DNA of 5,449 bases, from contig NZ_ML142862.1 of NCBI RefSeq assembly GCF_004138495.1, positions 203,403 through 208,851 of the forward strand, written 5' to 3'. Shown in pieces: positions 1 through 4,109 of this stretch (position 1 is its first letter; each line of letters begins with the position of its first letter). The position numbers and the translations under genes are program-made. The DNA is from Phytoactinopolyspora endophytica. GTDB lineage: Bacteria > Actinomycetota > Actinomycetes > Jiangellales > Jiangellaceae. The notes under the pieces are model-generated. The model had not been told where the DNA came from. It searched no databases and was given only the letters and a program-made list of their open reading frames with translations.

Positions 1-153
1 GGCCATGTCACCGGCATGCTGGGGCTTGCCGTCGTCGCTCATCGCAGTCTGCCCGGAGCAGTACAGGGTCCGGGTGTGCCCGGAGACGAGCTCACCCTGG
101 TTGAATCCCATCTCCACCGACCACGTCACCGGGTTGACTGCAGTTCGTTCCAT
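1..153 (-). CDS. RidA family protein (YjgF/YER057c/UK114), partial: N-terminal 51 residues
   Basis: Only the first 51 codons lie in the window; the gene leaves through the left edge. The start reads MERTAVNPVTWSVEMGFNQG, and later come the segments TRTLYCSGQTAM and KPQHAGDM, which are characteristic of the RidA fold (a first beta hairpin, the SGQ motif, then the GD before helix 1). Family members are soluble trimers; RidA itself hydrolyses reactive enamine/imine intermediates, but many paralogues have other roles. The catalytic arginine of true RidA lies further downstream and cannot be checked. The ATG at 153 was chosen because it gives the usual short N-terminus. An in-frame GTG at 159 is an alternative with better spacing (5 nt) from the GGAG at 165-168; GGAG is 11 nt from the ATG. 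A copy of a 44-bp repeat lies about 40 bp upstream, and the same repeat precedes the WYL regulator, hinting at common control. Family assignment is firm, substrate unknown. Confidence 0.85.
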   Translation of the reverse strand, partial: MERTAVNPVTWSVEMGFNQGELVSGHTRTLYCSGQTAMSDDGKPQHAGDMA

Positions 154-175
154 TGCCACATCAGCTCCATTCGAT

Positions 176-196
176 TCATCGAGAGTCCCTATCCAT
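176..196 (-). other. possible six-codon leader ORF upstream of ridA
   Basis: Seen in sequence: GGGAGG (complement of 200-205) is followed after 3 nt by ATG at 196, opening a six-residue reading frame, MDRDSR, that stops with TGA at 178-176, 16 nt before the GTG alternative start of the ridA-like gene. The spacing is short for a ribosome-binding site, and six codons can occur by chance. If translated it would be a leader peptide coupling ridA expression to the repeat hairpin just upstream. It is listed only because the Shine-Dalgarno-like sequence sits inside the repeated element. Confidence 0.2.
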
Positions 197-239
197 AAGC
201 CTCCCAACAAATCACGACACCTTTGGTCGTGTATTCCTG
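196..239. repeat. 44-bp direct repeat, copy 1, with palindromic core; candidate operator/leader of ridA
   Basis: Matches 902-945 at 37 of 44 positions, same orientation, no gaps. Conserved blocks are taagcctccca at the left, then cacgaca, then gtattcctg at the right. Four of the seven differences fall in the 7-bp centre of the core. In this copy the core at 213-231 is a perfect interrupted palindrome, CACGAC-N7-GTCGTG. On the minus strand the left block reads TGGGAGGCTTA, a strong ribosome-binding-like sequence facing ridA. Retained palindrome arms with a drifting centre fit a protein-binding site, most simply for the neighbouring WYL regulator; an RNA hairpin is an alternative. Confidence 0.7.
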
Positions 240-280
240 GCGAAAATACTCGGGAGCGAAGCGTAGAGCTCGCAGCTCAT

Positions 281-329
281 GAAATGGCCGCGGCCAGCGT
301 GGCCAGGACGCGGCCGGCCGAGTAATTTC
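281..329. terminator. imperfect GC-rich hairpin, possible terminator downstream of the traR-like gene
   Basis: GGCCGCG at 286-292 can pair with CGCGGCC at 309-315; a competing tight hairpin GGCCA-GCG-TGGCC occupies 292-304. The outer bases gaaat (281-285) and atttc (325-329) are also complementary. It lies 50-100 bp past the stop of the traR-like gene and before ridA, where a terminator would be expected. There is no proper U tract, and the local sequence is so GC-rich that chance pairing is likely. Confidence 0.25.
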
Positions 330-378
330 CAGCTCCCGCCCCGGGCCGCGGTCGAGTTTCCAACCGTCGTCGAGCGGT

Positions 379-816
379 CTAGGCCGCGCACGCGATGCAG
401 GTGCGGGCCGCCGGCCGAGCCAGCAGTCGCTCGCGGGAGACGGGTTCACTGCAGCGCTCACAGCGGCCATAGGTGCCGTCGGCAATCCGCTCTAAGGCCA
501 TGTCCACGTCAGCCAAGTGATGGTTGGCAGCCGCGAGCAGAGAACTTGTATGCGAACGCTCGAAGGCGATCGTTGACCCTTCAGGGTCGTGCTCGTCGTC
601 GGTCGCGGTGAGCCGCGTCGCCTCAACGATCGAAGTGAGATTCCGGGTCAATGAAGAAATCAGGTCGGACGTGCGCTCGCGGTCGGCGGTGAGTAGTCCG
701 TGTAGTCCGGCGAGGTGGGCGTGAAGGGAGGCCGGAGTGGTCAACGCTTGACCGTACTCCGGCGCCCCATCCACTCCACCAGGCTGTGTGCCCGGCGATT
801 GTTCGGACGGCACCAT
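379..816 (-). CDS. DksA/TraR family C4 zinc-finger regulator
   Basis: The 145-residue product ends in a canonical DksA/TraR zinc finger: Cys119 and Cys122, 17 residues, then Cys140 and Cys143 (CERC...CIAC). Before it lies a helical region (about 30-115) interrupted near 71-80 by the acidic segment DDEHDPEG, followed by STIAFER and LADVDMALERIADGTYGRC, the usual wording of actinobacterial members. Family knowledge: DksA binds in the RNA polymerase secondary channel with its coiled-coil tip and modulates transcription, in proteobacteria together with ppGpp; the role of actinobacterial versions is much less defined. The start at 816 is supported by TAAGGAGG (complement of 827-834), 10 nt upstream. 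It is transcribed away from the WYL gene and toward ridA. The gene lies between the two copies of the 44-bp repeat, and its upstream region overlaps an apparent GNAT gene remnant, so it may be a later arrival here. Confidence 0.88.
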   Translation of the reverse strand: MVPSEQSPGTQPGGVDGAPEYGQALTTPASLHAHLAGLHGLLTADRERTSDLISSLTRNLTSIVEATRLTATDDEHDPEGSTIAFERSHTSSLLAAANHHLADVDMALERIADGTYGRCERCSEPVSRERLLARPAARTCIACAA

Positions 817-832
817 GTCTTCGTCGCCTCCT

Positions 833-898
833 TACGGACCATCGAGTCACCAGGAACTCCATCACCTGCCGCGCGTTCCTGTTGTCAATGGGCCGCAC
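833..898 (-). pseudogene. possible N-terminal remnant of a GNAT-type acetyltransferase gene
   Basis: Minus-strand GTG at 898 follows GGGAGG (complement of 906-911) with an ideal 7-nt spacer. It begins VRPIDNRNARQVMEFLVTRW, about 22 codons in all. This resembles the first strand and helix of actinobacterial GNAT proteins, where an RP...FL..RW pattern is usually followed by GSP and a V-rich strand. Here the similarity stops right after RWS; the frame then becomes arginine-rich (complement of the TAAGGAGG of the traR-like gene) and runs out of frame through that gene. The good ribosome-binding site and protein-like codons argue for a real gene start whose body was lost. The fragment is too short for certainty; a chance open frame or a short leader peptide is possible. 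Confidence 0.35.
851..881. repeat. inverted repeat CAGGAAC-N17-GTTCCTG
   Basis: Perfect 7-bp arms at 851-857 and 875-881 with a 17-nt spacer, lying between the traR-like and WYL genes and inside the putative GNAT remnant. The arm resembles the CAGGAA end of the 44-bp repeat (minus-strand CAGGAATAC). It could be an operator for either divergent gene or a chance palindrome. Confidence 0.3.
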
Positions 899-901
899 CA
901 G

Positions 902-945
902 TAAGCCTCCCAGCAAAGCACGACATCCTGTGTCGCGTATTCCTG
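902..945. repeat. 44-bp direct repeat, copy 2, with palindromic core; candidate operator of the WYL gene
   Basis: Second copy of the element at 196-239, 84% identical, same orientation, 706 bp apart start to start. The core at 919-937 reads CACGAC-N7-GTCGCG, one mismatch from the palindrome of copy 1; its inner part CGACA-N5-TGTCG is perfect. It ends 12 bp before the GTG of the WYL regulator, and on its minus strand GGGAGG (906-911) is correctly spaced for the GTG at 898. It therefore sits exactly where autoregulation of the WYL gene and control of a divergent gene would be exerted. Confidence 0.7.
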
Positions 946-957
946 TAAGGTCTTCGT

Positions 958-1932
958 GTGCGCGCCGACCGGTTGGTATCGCTGGTGCTGCTCCTGCGCC
1001 AACGAGGTCGGCTCTCCGCCACCGCGCTGGCCCGCGAACTGGAGGTATCCACCCGCACCGTGCTGCGCGACATCGAGGCGCTGTCCGCAGCCGGCGTCCC
1101 GGTCTACGCCGAACGCGGACGGCACGGCGGTTTCGCGCTGCTGCCCGATTTCCGGACCGAGCTCACCGGACTGAACCACGACGAGGCCCTTGCCCTGCTG
1201 GTCGCCGGATCGCGGCGCGGCGCGCAGGCATTCGGCCTCGGCTCGGCGCTCGCTTCGGCCATGCTCAAGGTGGTCGACGCGCTACCCGACAGCTATCGGA
1301 ACACCGCGGCCGACGTGGCTGAACGGTTACTCATCGACCCTGAGACCGACCTCCTCTCGCGTCGGCTGGTCGCTGAGGAGGTGCCTGACACCATAGTGGC
1401 GGAGGTCCGGCGCGCGGTGTTCGCCGGACACAAGCTGCGCATCCACTACGCGGCGGTGGACCAGACGCCGAAATGGCGCACGGTGGACCCGATCGGCCTG
1501 GTCACCGTACGCGACCAGGGCTACCTGCTGGCCACGAGGTCCGGCGCGGACCGCACCTACCGGCTGTCCCGGATCTTGGCCGCCGAGGAACTCGCCGAAC
1601 CCGCACAGCGACCAGACCGGGTCGATCTGGACCAGGTCTGGCAGGAACGCAGCACGCGGTTTCGGACCGGCGGCGACCAGGTCACCGTGTTGGTACGGGT
1701 GAACCCGGCACGGCGGGAGGAGCTGGTGGGCACCGCGCTGGCTGTCCTCACCGAAGAAGCCGACGCAGATGGCCGGCTGCGGCTGGAGGCCACCTTCCAA
1801 GACTCGAGACACGCTGAATGGGCGCTATGGCAGCTCGCCACGGACGCCGAAGCGCTGGCCCCGCAGTGGCTGCGCGCCTCCCTGCGCAACCGCGCCGCCG
1901 CGATCGCCACCCGCTATGAAGCGGCATCCTGA
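958..1932 (+). CDS. YafY-type WYL-domain transcriptional regulator
   Basis: The 324-residue product has the standard three-part build. An N-terminal winged HTH (about 1-60) contains the recognition segment LEVSTRTVLRDIEALSAAG and the wing GRHGGF. The WYL domain (about 145-212) includes RIHYAAVD, WRTVDPIGLV, GYLLA at 188-192 and TYRLSRI around 200-206. A C-terminal WCX-like extension (about 240-320) follows. The signature tripeptide is GYL rather than WYL, a common relaxation. Family members bind DNA and use the WYL/WCX part to sense small molecules or nucleic acid ligands. The GTG at 958 was chosen because AAGG at 947-950 is spaced 7 nt from it and translation from there begins with the HTH; the GTG at 956 is in another frame. 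Copy 2 of the 44-bp repeat ends 12 nt upstream. Likely targets are its own promoter and ridA. It converges on the dioxygenase gene with a 40-bp gap and no clear terminator. Confidence 0.93.
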   Translation: MRADRLVSLVLLLRQRGRLSATALARELEVSTRTVLRDIEALSAAGVPVYAERGRHGGFALLPDFRTELTGLNHDEALALLVAGSRRGAQAFGLGSALASAMLKVVDALPDSYRNTAADVAERLLIDPETDLLSRRLVAEEVPDTIVAEVRRAVFAGHKLRIHYAAVDQTPKWRTVDPIGLVTVRDQGYLLATRSGADRTYRLSRILAAEELAEPAQRPDRVDLDQVWQERSTRFRTGGDQVTVLVRVNPARREELVGTALAVLTEEADADGRLRLEATFQDSRHAEWALWQLATDAEALAPQWLRASLRNRAAAIATRYEAAS

Positions 1933-1972
1933 AATTTATCGCCGTCTGCTGCGAACCGCCGCGCGGACCTGT

Positions 1973-2917
1973 TCACGGGACGAGTTGCAGGGGCGGAAGG
2001 TTGGCCCGGATGTCCTCCCGGCTCGGCTCCAGCCAGGGTGGGAGCTTCAGGGAGCGCCCGAGTTCGAGCAGTGGCTCGTCGATATCGAAGCCCGGGGTGT
2101 CCGTAGCGATCTCGAACAGGATGCCGCCGGGCTCGCGGAAGTAGATCGACAGGAAGTACTGCCGGTCCATGATCTCCGTCACATTGACGCCAGCCTCGAT
2201 CAGCTCGTCCCGCCAGCGAGTCATCGTCGCCAGATCTGGCGCCCGGAATGCCACGTGGTGGACGGTCCCACCGGCTTGCAGGCCACGGTCCCCGTCGTTT
2301 GCGGCCACGTCGACGAGTGCACCCGAATGTCCCTCGGCCATCGAGAAGCGCGCGCGGCTGCTCTCTTCTCCGCCGAGTCGCATCCCGAGTTTTGCCGTGA
2401 GCATCTCAGCCGTGGGGTCCAGCACACGCTCGCTCATCGTCACGGCATGCAGGCCACGCACGGCGTAGTCGGATGGGATGCTGGCCACGCCGTCCCAGCC
2501 CGAACGGCTGTCGCCCGGCGCGGCCACGAGGTCGATGACCATCCCATCGGGGTCGCGAAAGGTGACGACATCCTCGCCGTCGCGGCTGCGCGGCGCGTCG
2601 ACTGGGGCACCGTGCGTCTTTAGACGCTCGTGCCACCAGCCCACTGAGCCCTCGGGCACGCTGAAAGCCGTCGCGGTCGTCAGCCCTGTGCCTTGTCGCC
2701 CCGCCGGGACACCACGCCACGGAAAGAAAGTCAGCACGCTGGACGGTCGGCCCACCTCGTCGCCGTAATAGAGGTGGTAGGTGTCCGGAGCGTCGAAGTT
2801 CACCGTCTGCTTGACCAGCCGCAGGCCGAGTATCTGAGTGTAGAAGTCGACGTTGCGTTGCGGATCATCGGCGATGGCCGTGACGTGATGCAGCCCGTGC
2901 GGGGCGACCGTGCTCAT
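1973..2917 (-). CDS. ring-cleaving dioxygenase, VOC superfamily (MhqO-like)
   Basis: The 314-residue product carries two vicinal-oxygen-chelate modules, each built as paired beta-alpha-beta-beta-beta units. The N-terminal half opens with GLHHVTAIADDPQRNVDFYT and includes NFDAPDTYHLYYGDE and LTFFPW, close to the wording of the MhqO/MhqA ring-cleaving dioxygenase family. The second half starts near 155 (GLHAVTM) and includes TVHHVAFRAPD (His220/His221) and FREPGGILFEIATDTPGF with Glu269. His10/His11, His220/His221 and Glu269 are the likely metal-ligand positions, inferred from the family pattern of a 2-His-1-carboxylate iron site. In Bacillus subtilis, mhqO belongs to the MarR-type MhqR regulon responding to quinones and hydroquinones. 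This gene starts 12 bp after the yceI stop, so the two are probably one transcript, divergent from a marR gene. GAGG and GGGGAA precede the ATG. Family is firm; the precise aromatic substrate is unknown. Confidence 0.92.
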   Translation of the reverse strand: MSTVAPHGLHHVTAIADDPQRNVDFYTQILGLRLVKQTVNFDAPDTYHLYYGDEVGRPSSVLTFFPWRGVPAGRQGTGLTTATAFSVPEGSVGWWHERLKTHGAPVDAPRSRDGEDVVTFRDPDGMVIDLVAAPGDSRSGWDGVASIPSDYAVRGLHAVTMSERVLDPTAEMLTAKLGMRLGGEESSRARFSMAEGHSGALVDVAANDGDRGLQAGGTVHHVAFRAPDLATMTRWRDELIEAGVNVTEIMDRQYFLSIYFREPGGILFEIATDTPGFDIDEPLLELGRSLKLPPWLEPSREDIRANLPPLQLVP

Positions 2918-2929
2918 CGGTTCCCCGCC

Positions 2930-3481
2930 TCAGGAGGCATTCTTGATGGCGGACACCTCGAACTCCAGTGTGACCTTGTCTCCGATCAGCACACCGCCGG
3001 TCTCCAGCGGGGCGTTCCACGCGACGTTGAAATCCTTGCGCTCGATCACGATCTGGCCCTCGAAGCCGACCCGGAAGTTGCCGAACGGGTCGGTGGCCGC
3101 GCCACCGTACTCGAACGGGACGGTGACGGACTTCGTGACGTCCTTGATGGTGAGGTCACCAGTCACTTCGAAGCCTTCGTCGCCGGCCTCGCGAATGCTG
3201 GTGGTGGTGAAGCTGATCTCCGGGTACTGCTCGACGTCGAGGAAGTCATTAGTGCGCAGGTGACCGTCGCGCTGCCCATTGCGCGTGTCGATGCTGCCCG
3301 TCTTGACGACCACCTTGGCGCTCGAGTTGCTCGGGTCATCGCCGTCGATCTTCACGGTGCCTTCGAACTCGTTGAACGACCCACGGACCTTGGTGACCAT
3401 CGCGTGCCGGGCCACGAAGCCCAGCCGCGAGTGGTGCGCGTCGATGGTGTACTCCCCCGTGAGGGCGCTGTAGTCGGCCAT
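2930..3481 (-). CDS. YceI family protein (polyisoprenoid-binding, lipocalin-like)
   Basis: A 183-residue protein, full length for the YceI domain, with the family landmarks in order: GEYTIDAHHSRLGFVARHAMV near the start, RGSFNEFEGTVKID, NDFLDVEQYPEISFTTT, DLTIKDVTKSVTVPFEY, and the closing strands GDKVTLEFEVSAI. Known members form a beta-barrel with a cavity holding long isoprenoid chains such as ubiquinone precursors. No signal peptide is visible, so a cytoplasmic location is inferred. The ATG at 3481 was chosen because AAAGGAG (complement of 3489-3495) is 7 nt upstream; the ATG at 3487 is too close to it, and a start at 3523 would add 14 implausible residues. It is first in an operon with the ring-cleaving dioxygenase and has a clear promoter overlapping the shared marR/yceI inverted repeat. 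Binding an isoprenoid quinone or lipophilic aromatic would fit the context but is inference. Confidence 0.93.
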   Translation of the reverse strand: MADYSALTGEYTIDAHHSRLGFVARHAMVTKVRGSFNEFEGTVKIDGDDPSNSSAKVVVKTGSIDTRNGQRDGHLRTNDFLDVEQYPEISFTTTSIREAGDEGFEVTGDLTIKDVTKSVTVPFEYGGAATDPFGNFRVGFEGQIVIERKDFNVAWNAPLETGGVLIGDKVTLEFEVSAIKNAS

Positions 3482-3530
3482 GCTCATACTCCTTTGTTCT
3501 ACATGCAGGGTCATACCCCACACAGTTTGG

Positions 3531-3570
3531 TTGACACGTCACACAATACTCGACTTAGGTGATGTGTCAA
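3531..3570. promoter_or_regulatory. inverted repeat, candidate MarR operator for divergent yceI and marR promoters
   Basis: TTGACACGTCAC at 3531-3542 and GTGATGTGTCAA at 3559-3570 are inverted copies matching at 11 of 12 positions, separated by 16 bp. Each arm also contains its own near-palindromic decamer (TGACACGTCA and TGATGTGTCA) with centres 28 bp apart, so it could be two dimer sites. The right arm contains the -35 box of the yceI promoter and the spacer contains its -10; the site ends 10 bp before the marR -10. MarR proteins usually repress from such intergenic palindromes. Binding itself is inferred. Confidence 0.65.
3543..3570 (-). promoter_or_regulatory. promoter of the yceI-dioxygenase operon
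   Basis: On the minus strand TTGACA (3570-3565) is followed after 16 bp by TATTGT (3548-3543), a good match to the primary sigma-factor consensus. Predicted transcription would start near 3536, leaving a leader of about 55 nt that contains the AAAGGAG ribosome-binding site. Both boxes lie within the inverted repeat, so a bound regulator would block polymerase. Confidence 0.6.
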
Positions 3571-3580
3571 CTATTTCTGG

Positions 3581-3586
3581 TAGAGT
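3581..3586 (+). promoter_or_regulatory. -10 box of marR (TAGAGT), predicting a leaderless mRNA
   Basis: TAGAGT fits the actinobacterial TANNNT pattern and lies 7 nt before the GTG start of marR at 3594, which itself lacks a Shine-Dalgarno sequence. Transcription would therefore begin at or within a base or two of the start codon. No good -35 is seen at 17-18 bp upstream. An alternative promoter is TTGACA at 3531-3536 with TTAGGT at 3555-3560 (18-bp spacer), which would give a leader of about 27 nt. Confidence 0.45.
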
Positions 3587-3593
3587 AGTCCCT

Positions 3594-4058
3594 GTGACGG
3601 AGACACGATGGCTTGACGAGGACGAGCAGCGAGCCTGGCGGAGCTTCGTGCACATGCAGGAGAAGCTCAGCGCACGGCTACACCGGCAGCTCCAGACGGA
3701 CTCACAGCTGTCCCTCTCGGACTTCGCGGTACTCGTCTGCCTGACCGACGTTCCCGAGGAGAGCCTGCGCGTCTCCCAGATCGCCACGGCGCTGGAGTGG
3801 GAGAAGAGCCGGGTGTCGCATCAGATCACCCGGATGGAACGCCGCGGGCTGGTCGAACGCGTCGACTGTCCGAACGACGGACGCAGTGCCTTCGTCAACC
3901 TGACCGCCTGCGGACGCAAGGCGATCGAGGCCGCGGCGCCCCAGCACGTCGAGACCGTGCGTACGGTCTTCCTCGACCACCTCACCAGGGAACAGCTCGA
4001 GACCCTCGAGGCGATAGCGACGAAGGTCATCGACCACCTCGACGCCGAGGGCTCGTGA
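3594..4058 (+). CDS. MarR family transcriptional regulator
   Basis: A 154-residue protein of typical MarR length. Helices 1-2 (about 10-50) form the dimer region. The winged HTH spans about 57-105: LRVSQIATALEWEKSRVSHQ and ITRMERRGLVERV hold the recognition helix, followed by the wing DCPNDGRSAFVNLT with the conserved Asp-x-Arg. The C-terminal helices (about 115-150) complete the dimer interface. The GTG at 3594 is the start that gives this family length; there is no ribosome-binding site, but a -10 box lies 7 nt upstream, consistent with a leaderless transcript. It is divergent from yceI and the ring-cleaving dioxygenase, and an inverted repeat between them is the likely binding site, so autorepression plus control of that operon is inferred. 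Three cysteines (49, 92 in the wing, 106) could sense electrophiles as in quinone-responsive MarR proteins such as QsrR and YodB, but the N-terminal cysteine of those sensors is absent here. Confidence 0.93.
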   Translation: MTETRWLDEDEQRAWRSFVHMQEKLSARLHRQLQTDSQLSLSDFAVLVCLTDVPEESLRVSQIATALEWEKSRVSHQITRMERRGLVERVDCPNDGRSAFVNLTACGRKAIEAAAPQHVETVRTVFLDHLTREQLETLEAIATKVIDHLDAEGS

Positions 4059-4064
4059 CGTCAC
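4055..4064. promoter_or_regulatory. perfect 10-bp palindrome GTGACGTCAC at the marR stop codon
   Basis: GTGACGTCAC spans the TGA stop of marR. It shares TGAC and GTCAC with the left arm of the intergenic operator (TTGACACGTCAC) but lacks the central AC. It may be a weak secondary binding site, part of a terminator stem (flanks GCCGAG and CTCCGGC pair partly), or chance. Confidence 0.2.
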
Positions 4065-4083
4065 CCGGCTCCGGCAGCAGCGC

Positions 4084-4103
4084 GGGCGTCTGATCTTCCG
4101 CCC
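4084..4103. terminator. weak hairpin between convergent marR and nickel permease genes
   Basis: GGGCG (4084-4088) can pair with CGCCC (4099-4103) across a 10-nt loop in the 51-bp gap between the two convergent stop codons. The position suits a shared terminator, but the stem is short and no T tract follows on either strand. Confidence 0.25.
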
Positions 4104-4109
4104 CTGCCC

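Noticed and set aside
860..888. Minus-strand TTGACA at 883-888 as a -35 for the traR-like gene
   Set aside because: No acceptable -10 is found at 16-18 bp (GTGATG/TGATGG), and the sequence lies in the putative GNAT coding remnant.
196..945. The two 44-bp repeats as a CRISPR array or transposon ends
   Set aside because: Only two copies over 700 bp apart, in direct orientation, with no transposase or cas gene between or near them.
786..1322. Plus-strand 178-codon frame over the traR/WYL junction
   Set aside because: It is Arg/Ala/Pro-rich with no motif, and is out of frame with the clear WYL regulator.
1933..1972. Terminator between the convergent WYL and dioxygenase genes
   Set aside because: The 40-bp gap shows no stem longer than a few base pairs and no T tract on either strand.
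1769..2623. Plus-strand open frame of 284 codons
   Set aside because: It overlaps the WYL gene end and the dioxygenase antisense; no recognisable domain, high-GC shadow frame.
2693..3562. Long plus-strand open frame of 289 codons
   Set aside because: It is antisense to yceI and the dioxygenase; the minus-strand products match known families along their whole length.
3480..3593. Extended start of marR at 3480 (38 extra residues)
   Set aside because: It would run through the divergent promoter and inverted repeat, and MarR proteins of this type begin near the GTG at 3594.
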